A stretch of DNA of 64,000 nucleotides, from contig JASJAO010000007.1 in the NCBI GenBank assembly GCA_030066975.1, positions 62,001-126,000 on the forward strand, in the 5' to 3' direction. Positions within the stretch are counted from its first letter, which is position 1; each line of letters starts with the position of its first letter. The notes under the pieces are model-generated. The model did no database searches. It saw only the letters and a list, made by a program, of their open reading frames with translations, and was not told the DNA's origin. Below are positions 17,997 through 26,788 of the stretch, in pieces. This stretch comes from Henriciella sp. Lineage in GTDB: Bacteria > Pseudomonadota > Alphaproteobacteria > Caulobacterales > Hyphomonadaceae. The translations under genes were made by a program, and so were the position numbers.

Positions 17997-20900
17997 TCAG
18001 CCTGATGTGAAGCGATCACACCAATCTGGCGCAGTGGCTGCCAATTGTAACTGTCGGCGCTCTTCAGCGGTCAGACAGCGTGTCACCGTTTCACGCGCTG
18101 CACGCGCCAAGGCTGATCCGGTAAAGGACCACGCCATCACTTCTCCATCACGGGTACCGGTCAGAAGACTGTTACTGTCAGCGCTCCACGCAATCGCGGT
18201 AACGTCTTCTGCGTCAAGGGTAAGTTTACGCGCTCCGGTGCGGACGTCCCAGATGCTGACGCTCAGAGAGGCAATCGCGATATAACGGCTATCGGGACTG
18301 AACGCGACATCTTCAATATTCGCGGAGAAAATCCAGGATTGGGTCAGTGCGCCGGTATCGGCCGCGCGAACCTCAACCAGATTATCGGCGCCGCCCATGG
18401 CGATGAATCCGCCATTCGCCGAAAAGTCGACAGAGCCAATCGCGCCGCCGCGTGAAAAGGTCTGTCTGGTGGTCTCGCTCGCCACATCCCAGAGCCGTGC
18501 AGTCGCGTCGCTCGCACCGGTCAACACCGTGGCTCCGTCCGGGCTTAATGCGATCGCGCGAACGCCGCCAGTGTGCCCTTCAAGCGTCGCAATCGGTCGA
18601 CGGGCCGCGCCATCGCTCACGTCCCAGATCCTGGCAAGTTCGTCATCACCCCCCGTCGCGAGAATGTTGGTATCTGCGGCCCAGCTCACGCTTCTTGGAT
18701 CTTTCACGTTGCTGAGCAGCACCTCGACCGCATCGCCGTTCTGCAGATCCAGCAGCAAAAATCGCCGATCTGCCAATGCCACGGCCGCATAGGTGCCGGA
18801 AGCATTAAGAGCCACGTCATAGATGATCGCATCGGTGTCGCTCTTGAAAGAGGTTCGGCGTTCACCCGTATCGAGATTCCAAAGGATCACTTCGCCATTG
18901 TTTGAGGCCGCCGCGAGGTTGAGGTCCAGGGCATCGGTTGAAAGCGCCCGGATCTGACTGTTATCACGACGTAGAAGAAGGGGATCTTCGAACCGGGTAA
19001 ACACTGTCGCCGCGTCCGGGTCTTCAGACAGCATCTGGCCATTCGGCCATGCGGTCGTCGAAACCGTTTCCATCGCCACAAGCCTTGAGATCTCATCACT
19101 GACCGGCTCATTGTTCAACTCCAACAAGGCCAGTCGGGCGGCGTGTTGAGGAAGGGTCGCAGGGCTCAGGGACCGCGCGGCCGCGATGTAGAGTCGAGAT
19201 ACGCGATCGCGATTTGCTTCGCCGCTTGTCTCAAGGCGGCTGTCGCTCGCCGCGGTGATCAGACGTTCAAACGCGTCCTCCGCCGGAACCAGTTCGGTTA
19301 AGGCCTGCAAGGCGTCGGCAGCCGTCTCAATGTCGTCACTGGCGATCAGATCAACATATTTGTCCGCGCGGTCACTTTTGGACAGACACCAGTCCGGAAG
19401 CACACTGCTACCAACCAGATCCGTCCACATCTCTTTCGAGAGGCAGATGCTGTCTGAGCGCTCGTTCGACGATGTTGATTGTGCGGCGAGGAATCTTTGC
19501 TCTGCAGCCGCAATGACCTCAGCAATAGGTTCTGACATGTCTGCTTCGACAAACTCAAATATGCGAAGGTACCCGCTGTCGGTGCCAGTGACGATATGCG
19601 TGCCGTCAGGCGTCCAGGCAATGGAGTCGACATCATTCTTGTGTCCGCGGAGTTCTGCGACAAGGTCCCCCTGCGGAATAGACCATACGCGCGCTTCTCC
19701 CGCATCCGATCCGGTCGCGAGATAGCGGCTGTTAGGGTGAAAGGCGAGGCCGCGGGCGGCTTCCTTGTTGCTCAGTCGCGCAACTTCAGTTCCGTCTGCA
19801 CGCCACACAACCATCGTGCCGTCATCCAGACCGCTCGCGATATACTGCCCATCCGGTGACCATTCGACAGAGAAGAACTCCCCGCCGCCAATAACCCGCA
19901 TTTCACCATCGGCAATATCGTGAATCTGAATTCCTTCTTTCAAGGGTGCGATTGCGATCTGGGTTGAGTCCTGATTGAACGCGACGCCCATCGCCAGTTC
20001 GCTCTTGCTGGTGAACGCACGAAACGGCTCAGTGTCTTCCCGCCACTGCCAAAGTCGCGCCGTTCCGCGATCTGCACCTGCAGCCAGCCACTCTCCATCT
20101 GCAGACCAGGCGCCACCCCAATTTCGGCCAGGAGCGTCAAGTGAGACGATCGGCTGATCCGCATCCACACTCCACACATTTGCTTTGCCGTCATATCCGA
20201 CTGTGAGCAGTTCTCCGCTGACAGGGTTGAAACGAACCTGTCCAATCTGATCCGTGTGTGCATTGCGCACGTGGCGATGCTCCACGATCTGACCATCGCG
20301 ATAGCCGTTCCCAGCATCCCAAATCATAAAATGCCCATCATCAGAACCGGCTGCTACAAAACGCCCGTCCCGGCTGACGGCAACGCCATCAACCTCATCC
20401 GCGGAAAACTTGCTGACGAAAACTGGATCGAGAGCCTGCAAGGCTACTCTAAAGTCGCGCTGCTTCTCCTCAAAAGCGGCAGCAAGTTCTGGATCCAGTC
20501 CGTTGATATCGTCGAAATCGATCTGCTCTTTATTGAGCAGGAATAGCCCGATCTGCGCACGCAGATCTGTCGAATCGACCTCACCACCTAAGGATTCCCA
20601 TAGCGTCGGGTCGACCAAGCTGTCCCAATCTTCAACCAGGCTTGCAACGACCTCCGATTGATAGAGCGCGCGATTGGCATTGGCATTCAAAAGACCGTAG
20701 AAGCTGGTTATCGCCAGACCGATCATCACCACCAATGCGGTGAGCGCTCCAAAGAGGATTTGTCGACCGCGTTTGAGATCCTGCTCCTGTTTGCGCTGCT
20801 CTTCATCGACAGCGTCACGACTGCGTGAGATCAGATCCCGAACGATGTCCCAATCACCCCCGTAACGGTCAGCCCAGACTGGCCCCGGCAGGGAGTCCAG

Positions 20901-22229
20901 CAGCCTCTCTCGATCCTCGATCAGGCCCGCGCCAATCAGACCGTCACCTTCTTCTGCTTTAAGGTGCAGAGCCCTCCACAACCGGGCATCGTCTCTTTCA
21001 CGTTGCAGCCATCCGATTGGCCGACCGTTTTCGTCATACTGATCCAGGATACTCAACCGATCCCAGCAACGGATTAGGGACTCGTGGGTTATATCGACGA
21101 TCGGATCCTCGTCCTGGCTCAGGACAAGAAAGCCGGTTTCGGGATCGGCAAACTGTTCAACACAGGCTTCAAGCGCCGCTTTGTCGTCGGCACAAATCTC
21201 CTCGAGCACGCTCAGTCTAATCGGCCGCCGCGTCGCGCGCCCTTCGGAGTCCAACTCAACGACAGCCCGAAACAGGTGCTGCGCACACCACCGTCCCCGC
21301 GGTGACTTCTGCTCCAACTCCTCCAACACCTCGTCAGCGCGCTTTGAAAGCGTCTGCTTCAGCCCGACATAACCGTCCAGCCCGAGCTTTGTCCCGTCAC
21401 TGCCTGCCGACTTGGCTGCGTGATTCCACATATACATCAGACAGTGCTGCACCAGAGGCAGTGCGTCGACTTCATCGCGGCTTTCATCGATCATGCGCGC
21501 GGCGAGTTCAGGCTCAACCTGCCCACCGAAGACTTCCGCCGGGCGCAGGATTGACTCCATCAGTTCGCGTTCTTCAAGGCGCGGCAGAAGGTATTGTGTA
21601 TGGTTCACAACCTCGGCAAATCCTATGAATTGAGCGCAATCACCCAGAAAGTCAGAGCGCATCGTCGCGATAATATGGATGCCTTTTGAAGGCGCTTGGT
21701 CGAAGCCGCACAATATGCTGATCAGCATATTCACTTCAGACTTTTCAATCTGAGCGGCGTAGCGGAAGATCTCTTCAAACTGATCAATCAGCAGGCAGAC
21801 GCTGCCATCCAGTCCAAGCCCGAATTCCTCCTGGATCGACGCCATGGCCTTTTCGCCGCGGTTCAACCTGCGCCGCACTCGGCGGACAATACCAAGCGGC
21901 GCTTCTTCTTCATCGCCGCACCCTTCGATCAGACGAGCGATTGCCTCCGCCAGATTCCAAAGTGGCGCCCCGCCCGGTCGCATTTGCGCCGTGCGCCAGG
22001 ACTTGTCATGACCGTGATGGCTAACCTCAAGACGCGGCAACAAGCCCGCTTTGACAAGCGAAGATTTTCCGCAGCCTGATGTCCCGTGAAGCAGGACAAA
22101 TTGCGAGGTCGCGAGCTTTGCCAGTACGGCATCGACCATACGCTCACGTCCAAAAAAGATCGGCCATTCAGACGATTTGAAGGGACGTATACCGGGATAG
22201 GGCTGCGTGACTTTTGGCGGCGCGCTCAC
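17997..22229 (-). CDS. nSTAND-type NTPase with transmembrane helix and two WD40 blocks
   Basis: The 1410-residue protein opens with the YPGIRPFKSSEWPIFFGRE motif of nSTAND1 proteins. Walker A GTSGCGKSS is at 49-57, Walker B VCLLIDQFEEIF near 145-154 and the arginine motif TMRSDFLGD near 190. A winged-helix segment DITHESLIRCWDRL lies near 380-392. A single transmembrane helix spans about 490-512. Two WD40 blocks follow (about 630-910 and 1105-1390), each with repeated S.DG..(A/I)(T/A)G..D....W units, separated by a helical spacer. I chose GTG at 22229, five bases after the TIR gene stop; the longer open frame starts with TTG inside that gene and has no ribosome site. STAND proteins oligomerise on ligand sensing to switch on an effector; the neighbouring TIR and channel proteins are obvious partners. 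Last gene of the six-gene locus. Confidence 0.88.
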   Translation of the reverse strand: MSAPPKVTQPYPGIRPFKSSEWPIFFGRERMVDAVLAKLATSQFVLLHGTSGCGKSSLVKAGLLPRLEVSHHGHDKSWRTAQMRPGGAPLWNLAEAIARLIEGCGDEEEAPLGIVRRVRRRLNRGEKAMASIQEEFGLGLDGSVCLLIDQFEEIFRYAAQIEKSEVNMLISILCGFDQAPSKGIHIIATMRSDFLGDCAQFIGFAEVVNHTQYLLPRLEERELMESILRPAEVFGGQVEPELAARMIDESRDEVDALPLVQHCLMYMWNHAAKSAGSDGTKLGLDGYVGLKQTLSKRADEVLEELEQKSPRGRWCAQHLFRAVVELDSEGRATRRPIRLSVLEEICADDKAALEACVEQFADPETGFLVLSQDEDPIVDITHESLIRCWDRLSILDQYDENGRPIGWLQRERDDARLWRALHLKAEEGDGLIGAGLIEDRERLLDSLPGPVWADRYGGDWDIVRDLISRSRDAVDEEQRKQEQDLKRGRQILFGALTALVVMIGLAITSFYGLLNANANRALYQSEVVASLVEDWDSLVDPTLWESLGGEVDSTDLRAQIGLFLLNKEQIDFDDINGLDPELAAAFEEKQRDFRVALQALDPVFVSKFSADEVDGVAVSRDGRFVAAGSDDGHFMIWDAGNGYRDGQIVEHRHVRNAHTDQIGQVRFNPVSGELLTVGYDGKANVWSVDADQPIVSLDAPGRNWGGAWSADGEWLAAGADRGTARLWQWREDTEPFRAFTSKSELAMGVAFNQDSTQIAIAPLKEGIQIHDIADGEMRVIGGGEFFSVEWSPDGQYIASGLDDGTMVVWRADGTEVARLSNKEAARGLAFHPNSRYLATGSDAGEARVWSIPQGDLVAELRGHKNDVDSIAWTPDGTHIVTGTDSGYLRIFEFVEADMSEPIAEVIAAAEQRFLAAQSTSSNERSDSICLSKEMWTDLVGSSVLPDWCLSKSDRADKYVDLIASDDIETAADALQALTELVPAEDAFERLITAASDSRLETSGEANRDRVSRLYIAAARSLSPATLPQHAARLALLELNNEPVSDEISRLVAMETVSTTAWPNGQMLSEDPDAATVFTRFEDPLLLRRDNSQIRALSTDALDLNLAAASNNGEVILWNLDTGERRTSFKSDTDAIIYDVALNASGTYAAVALADRRFLLLDLQNGDAVEVLLSNVKDPRSVSWAADTNILATGGDDELARIWDVSDGAARRPIATLEGHTGGVRAIALSPDGATVLTGASDATARLWDVASETTRQTFSRGGAIGSVDFSANGGFIAMGGADNLVEVRAADTGALTQSWIFSANIEDVAFSPDSRYIAIASLSVSIWDVRTGARKLTLDAEDVTAIAWSADSNSLLTGTRDGEVMAWSFTGSALARAARETVTRCLTAEERRQLQLAATAPDWCDRFTSG

Positions 22230-22234
22230 GGCTC

Positions 22235-23266
22235 TTATCCCGCATGGATCGTTTGTTTGAGCCAATTCTGGAACGAATTCGTCCAGTTGGAATTTGCCGC
22301 GTTCAACGGCTCAATGCCGAGTTGTCTGGCAAGGGCTGCATCTCCCCCTTGTCGATCAATTAGAGCGCAGGGAATGTTTTTGCCAAAGACCCGCAAGGCC
22401 GTACGATCACTCACAAGCAGCTGAACATCATGTTCGATCGGGGAATCAACGACCAATGCACACGCCACGTTCGCTTCTTCCTTGAGGATCAAGAGGCGTT
22501 CCTCACGCGCCCGTTCCAGTTGCAGAAGGTCGTCACCAATTGGCTTGGGTGCATACGGCAACACATCACAGCCGCTATCTTCCAATTGCGACTTTGCTTC
22601 GTGCCAATGGGCCTCGTGCGCCGCTTTTGCGTGCAGGTAGATTTTTGGCCGGTCCGCCGTGGGCATGATTACCGAACTTGCCCGGCTGTGCTGCAGCAAT
22701 GCCGATTTGGCTTTGATCTTACGCAAATGATCAACAACAAAAGTCGACAGTTTACTTACGGCAGCGACATATGAACGATCATCTGGAAGGGGCAATGGGA
22801 ACCCGAACGGCTTGGGTTCTGAATGCTCAAACCGCCTGTCATCGTCCGAGTAAAACGTCATCGTGTCAGGAATTTGCTTGAGGCAACCCGGCCATTGCCC
22901 CGGGTCGGTCGGTTCACATAACAGGACGATTGATCGACCACCTTGCGCGACATTCTTCTTGAGTTCTTCTTCAAACCAGTGGGCTTCTTCCCCGCACCAG
23001 GGCGAGCTCAAAAATCGCTTTGACAAGACGACAAGGATCACACCTGAAGAACCAGGCTTATTCCCAAAGCTCACCATCAGCGGCTGGTTTTGGGACTGAT
23101 CAGCACCGAGAAGAATGCTGAAATCGTTCATATCGGACTCGAAATCGAGAATCTCGTCCTGCAATTCAGCGACAAGGTGATTGGTCCATTCGATCAATCG
23201 ATGGTCACGACCATGGTCACAGCTCACGAACAAATCGTGTTTGAAAGGCTGATCAAGAAACGCCAT
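22235..23266 (-). CDS. TIR-domain protein with a second Rossmann-like half
   Basis: The 343-residue protein starts with a TIR domain: HDLFVSCDHG (10-19) is strand A/box 1, an amphipathic helix follows, then GVILVVLSKRFLSSPWCGEEAHWF (75-98). It contains W90-C91-x-x-E94, the WCxxE signature with the catalytic glutamate of NAD+-cleaving or NAD+-transforming TIR enzymes. A second alpha/beta unit (about 213-343) begins RPKIYLHAKAAHEAHWHEAK and resembles another TIR-like or Rossmann half without an obvious catalytic Glu. ATG at 23266 has GGGAG eight bases before it. The nSTAND gene follows at once. Known TIR enzymes deplete NAD+ or make cyclic ADP-ribose signals in defence; that role here is inferred from context. 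Confidence 0.82.
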   Translation of the reverse strand: MAFLDQPFKHDLFVSCDHGRDHRLIEWTNHLVAELQDEILDFESDMNDFSILLGADQSQNQPLMVSFGNKPGSSGVILVVLSKRFLSSPWCGEEAHWFEEELKKNVAQGGRSIVLLCEPTDPGQWPGCLKQIPDTMTFYSDDDRRFEHSEPKPFGFPLPLPDDRSYVAAVSKLSTFVVDHLRKIKAKSALLQHSRASSVIMPTADRPKIYLHAKAAHEAHWHEAKSQLEDSGCDVLPYAPKPIGDDLLQLERAREERLLILKEEANVACALVVDSPIEHDVQLLVSDRTALRVFGKNIPCALIDRQGGDAALARQLGIEPLNAANSNWTNSFQNWLKQTIHAG

Positions 23267-23424
23267 CAAATCACTCCCGAGCGAAGCGCATTTTCCGCAG
23301 CAGCGATGGTCCTGATACCAGGCGCGTCCTGCCGAATCCCCCGCATTTCGCAATCACACAATTTGTTAACTAAGACATAATCCCATCGCGCCGTCCAGCC
23401 TGACCACAAAGATGTGTCCTTCAA
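23266..23424 (-). other. Possible 52-codon small ORF in the channel-TIR gap
   Basis: The 177 bases between the channel gene and the TIR gene are open in one minus frame, running to a stop at 23266-23268 that overlaps the TIR ATG (TGATG). From the TTG at 23424 it reads LKDTSLWSGWTARWDYVLVN and continues with CDCEMRGIRQDAPGIR. No ribosome site is visible before the TTG, and the open frame also runs on into the channel gene. It may be a small coupled gene, a remnant, or chance. Otherwise the gap holds no clear promoter. Confidence 0.25.
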
Positions 23425-23443
23425 GTCGGTGACATGGGTGCGA

Positions 23444-25450
23444 TCAGGACCGACGAGCAAACCGATTGCCCAATACAGCCAGCAATAGTCCGAAGATGGT
23501 GAACCCGGCGAGGACATTCGCGATCATCAAGAGTTGTCCGACCCCGGTGATGGGTTCCGCGACATCCGCAATACCGAGTGTCGCGAACCCCATGGCGGCA
23601 ACGAACCAGGGTTCAAACCAATGTGATGTGTCGGTTTCAAACGCGAACTGAACGTCGACCCCCTCGCGCCAATTATACAGCAACCCAAAAAACGTGATCA
23701 AAATCAGTGCCAACAGGGCGACTCGGTCCCAATCACGCCCATATCCCAGAACAGCCCAGAGCTTGAACACAGCCCGACGGCCATACCAACTGTTCATCAG
23801 CGCAGCGCCGATCGTTGCGATGAGGATCGCCAGGACCACTGAACCCAAAATCGACACCAGTGATCGGTCCGGAGCAGAAGAGGTCGTCTCTGTGGGTATG
23901 CCGAGCAGCGACTGCACGTATGCCGCAACCCCGGTATCCACAATGGCTGCGGTCAAGGAGCCCGCCAGAACAGCGCTGAGCAACATAATCACCCAAATTC
24001 GTCTCGGCGCATTTGGATTTAGCGCCTGAATGATGTTTTGGCTCAGTCGTTTCAGGCGGGCCGCGATCGTCTCGGGTCGCTTGGGTTTCGACACCCATTC
24101 CGGCTTCCGTGACTTCATGCGCGAATCGAGCGTGTCGATATAGTCCTGATCCTGCAGGTCTCGCCGCAGCAACGCATCGCCCCAGATCGTTCCCCCGCCT
24201 TTCAAGCCCTCACAATTACCGCGCAACCGACGCTGATCATAGGTAATCTCGGCGAACTCGGCATCATCAAGCGTCGCTCCGCTCCATTTCACTTTTGTCG
24301 AGCGAAAATCAACGTCTCTGAACCGGGCACGGCCGAGGTCAGCTGATTGAAAAACGAGTTTTCGACCAAATTTCGCTTGTTCAACTGTCGCAGCGGGCAG
24401 TTTGGCAAACGAGAAATCCGCGAGTGCACCAAACTGGGTTCGTCTGAACAGCGCCTGAGGCCCAAAATCCACGCTTACAAAACTTGCTTCCTTGCCAAAA
24501 TGGCACCCGCGAAAATCGCACGCACCGATAAAACTGGCACTGCCAAAATCAGCCAGGTCTCCAAACCGCGCATGGCGAAACGCCGCGTCGGCACCGAACC
24601 GAGCACCGCGGAAGTGAGCTTCAGTGCCGAAAACAACGCGTGTAAATGAAGCCTTGCTGCGGAAGCGCGCATTGTAAAAGTCTGTCTGATCTCCAAAAAT
24701 CGACTGATCAAACTTCACATCATTACCGAACCGCGCGGTGTTAAAATCGGACAGGCCAACAAACTTGGTCCGTTCAAACTGAGTACCAGATCCAAAGTGG
24801 ACCGACGAGGCGTTACAGTTGTTGAACTCGGCATGAGCGCAGCGGACGAATATTGGCGGTCCTTCCGAGCGCGGATTAACCGCGGCGCCGGTACGCCAGA
24901 GCAGATCAATCTTTCGAGCGCGCGTCCCAACCAGCTGAACGCGGCTATCTGCACCGCCAAAGTCCTGCTTACTCTCTCGAAACCGCCATCTGAGCTGTTC
25001 TGCAAGCAGGACCACGCCAGACCGGTCCTCACTCAAAGCCGTGGTTAAAGTGGTTTCCGGTCGATGCAGGATATGCCACAGTCGACCGTCCCATTCGACC
25101 AGAAGACCAGCTTCAATCATCTGCTCATCGGTCATCAGAATCGGCTGAGCGCTTAAGTCAGTATGATCTCCCAAACGGGTCAGACCGACAGACCATCTCC
25201 AATAATCCTGCAGACTGGCCTGAATGTAGGCCTGGTCGCCGCTGCCAACCAATTTGCCATTGCCGGGAAAGTCGAGGGGCGCACGCCAGCGTTTGAGCTC
25301 CGCGCCCGCATCCAGCCCAATCGACCATTCCGCGCGCGCAAGTCCGTCCCAGGAGAAATCGAGATCGCGCCATTGGGCAAGCCAGCGTTCAGCCGGAGAA
25401 TCGAACGATGCTGCTGCCGCGTCGCTTTTCCCATTCCCCGCGATCGACAT
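23444..25450 (-). CDS. Pentapeptide-repeat protein fused to an ion-channel-like domain
   Basis: The 668-residue protein has three parts. A unique N-terminal region (about 1-190) is rich in Trp. A right-handed pentapeptide-repeat helix (about 195-400) shows repeated A(D/S)F..(A/V)(R/K)FG units such as ADFGSASFIGACDFRGCHFG. The C-terminal membrane part has helices near 475-497, 530-553 and 575-592, a pore helix with MGFATLGIAD and a last helix LLMIANVLAGFTIFGLLLAVLG. That is the Ion_trans_2 two-helix pore layout, but the filter reads TLGIAD and not the K+ signature TVGYGD. ATG at 25450 follows AGGGGA; a GTG five codons upstream is the alternative. Membrane disruption or ion flux is a plausible effector action next to TIR and STAND genes. 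Confidence 0.82.
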   Translation of the reverse strand: MSIAGNGKSDAAAASFDSPAERWLAQWRDLDFSWDGLARAEWSIGLDAGAELKRWRAPLDFPGNGKLVGSGDQAYIQASLQDYWRWSVGLTRLGDHTDLSAQPILMTDEQMIEAGLLVEWDGRLWHILHRPETTLTTALSEDRSGVVLLAEQLRWRFRESKQDFGGADSRVQLVGTRARKIDLLWRTGAAVNPRSEGPPIFVRCAHAEFNNCNASSVHFGSGTQFERTKFVGLSDFNTARFGNDVKFDQSIFGDQTDFYNARFRSKASFTRVVFGTEAHFRGARFGADAAFRHARFGDLADFGSASFIGACDFRGCHFGKEASFVSVDFGPQALFRRTQFGALADFSFAKLPAATVEQAKFGRKLVFQSADLGRARFRDVDFRSTKVKWSGATLDDAEFAEITYDQRRLRGNCEGLKGGGTIWGDALLRRDLQDQDYIDTLDSRMKSRKPEWVSKPKRPETIAARLKRLSQNIIQALNPNAPRRIWVIMLLSAVLAGSLTAAIVDTGVAAYVQSLLGIPTETTSSAPDRSLVSILGSVVLAILIATIGAALMNSWYGRRAVFKLWAVLGYGRDWDRVALLALILITFFGLLYNWREGVDVQFAFETDTSHWFEPWFVAAMGFATLGIADVAEPITGVGQLLMIANVLAGFTIFGLLLAVLGNRFARRS

Positions 25451-25531
25451 GTCGTTCCCCCTCACTCAAAGTCGAATCGTCTCTGGGTTCATGCTGTCAG
25501 CCTGTGTCGCCCGTCCAAGGCAATCGCTCGA

Positions 25532-26026
25532 CTAGAAACGGTTCTTGTCAAAAATGACCTGCATGATGTTGCGAGCTGTTTCTGGCGAGATGTCCATGGT
25601 TTGCATAAGGTTGTCGAGGAAATCCCGTTCACGCGGATGCATTTCACCATCCGCCAGAACGATATCGATCGCGTGCGCAAAGATGGTCTTGTGCATGCCG
25701 GGGGGCAGCGCCATGCACGCCTCTTTCACGCAATCAGGGCGTTCGGTGCGCCGCTCCATCACGGTCATGTTGATGCGCGCCAACTCGTTCTCGCTCATAC
25801 CGGCGAAGGTTTTGCAGCGTTTGACCAGCGCTTTCATGTATTCCTGCTCAGCCGGGGCCACGATGTCATCGGCGAATATGGCTTCGAGCAGAAGACACAT
25901 ATAGGCTTCGGCAATGCTCCAGTCATTGGCGGACGGAACGTTGTCGAAGAAGTCGCTGACTTCCACTTCCTGTTCCGCATCAGGTTTCACTTCTTTGAAA
26001 ATGAAACCAATTGAGTTCGTATCCAT
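25532..26026 (-). CDS. TerB-like protein
   Basis: The 164-residue all-helical protein has the two TerB half-motifs: AYMCLLLEAIFADDIVAPAE (about 40-60) and a later IDIVLADGEMHPRERDFLD (about 118-138). Acidic clusters at both places are the metal-binding type sites of the TerB/TerB-like fold (tellurite resistance family). The protein is a little longer than stand-alone TerB (about 150) because of an N-terminal acidic tail. It lies third in the six-gene locus. TerB-like domains are frequent in predicted membrane-associated stress and phage-response systems; a direct tellurite role is not suggested by the neighbours. Confidence 0.75.
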   Translation of the reverse strand: MDTNSIGFIFKEVKPDAEQEVEVSDFFDNVPSANDWSIAEAYMCLLLEAIFADDIVAPAEQEYMKALVKRCKTFAGMSENELARINMTVMERRTERPDCVKEACMALPPGMHKTIFAHAIDIVLADGEMHPRERDFLDNLMQTMDISPETARNIMQVIFDKNRF

Positions 26027-26080
26027 GCGTTCAATCCTACAAATTCTGTTGTTGGGTCATTGAGCCAGCAAATCCTGAAA

Positions 26081-26758
26081 CTAGCAACCTTCTGGCACCG
26101 GTCTCGGACGAAGCGGGTTTTGCGGCAAACATGTGACCGGACGAACCGGTTCGTCGCGCACCAAGGTCCAATTTTCGAGCTCCGTTAACGCGTCTTCCAG
26201 TCGCGTCTTATCGGCGTTCAACTCCTCCTGAGCTGCGACCAGCCAGTTGCGCGCTGTGGTTTCCACATTCAGGGTCGCATCGCGATCCAGACCCGGCGTC
26301 GGCTTGTTCTCCAGCTGTGTTCGGTAATTGTCGAGCTCAACCTCCATACGGCGAATCTCATAGGTGAGGTCCGCGACGTTCCGATATTCGTCAAAGGCTT
26401 GAATCTCAGCCAGCTGTCGGGCCGAACGATCTTGCTCAGACTGAAGGGTCTGTCTGGCCAGGTCACGCTCTTCGAACGCGGCGTCGCGTTCCATATCTGC
26501 TTTCGCAACCTGACCTTGCGTCCCGCTCCACAAAAAGAAGGCGGCTGCGCAGGCGGCCAGCGCCATTCCGAACAGCAACATACTTAGCAGATTGGCCCCG
26601 ACCCGTTTGCGCTTCTCTCTGTCAATCGCGGCATGGGCCGCGTCCAGTTTCTTATGGGCTTCATCCCGCTCGTCTTCGGCGGAAATCACCCGCGCGCTCA
26701 ACGCCTCCGTAGGTTGAAAGATCAGGCCATGCCCACTTGCTGGTACGATACTACTCAT
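26081..26758 (-). CDS. Coiled-coil protein with one transmembrane helix
   Basis: The 225-residue protein is not in a family I can name. Residues 1-55 are cytoplasmic by the positive-inside rule (REKRKR before the helix). A transmembrane helix covers about 57-76 (LLSMLLFGMALAACAAAFFLW). From 85 to 200 there is a long heptad-rich coiled coil with many Glu/Arg, and the tail ends PRPVPEGC with two Cys. AAAGGG stands before the ATG. It follows the lipoprotein gene after 30 bases and precedes the TerB-like gene, so it may be the envelope-spanning link between the lipoprotein and the cytoplasmic parts; this is inference. Confidence 0.65.
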   Translation of the reverse strand: MSSIVPASGHGLIFQPTEALSARVISAEDERDEAHKKLDAAHAAIDREKRKRVGANLLSMLLFGMALAACAAAFFLWSGTQGQVAKADMERDAAFEERDLARQTLQSEQDRSARQLAEIQAFDEYRNVADLTYEIRRMEVELDNYRTQLENKPTPGLDRDATLNVETTARNWLVAAQEELNADKTRLEDALTELENWTLVRDEPVRPVTCLPQNPLRPRPVPEGC

Positions 26759-26788
26759 ATCGGTTGTCCCTTTCGCTCCGGTCCCTGT

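Noticed and set aside
20000-22000. Possible CRISPR-like or tandem DNA repeats in the WD40 region
   Set aside because: The repetition is at protein level (WD40 units of about 40 residues) with diverged DNA, not a DNA repeat array.
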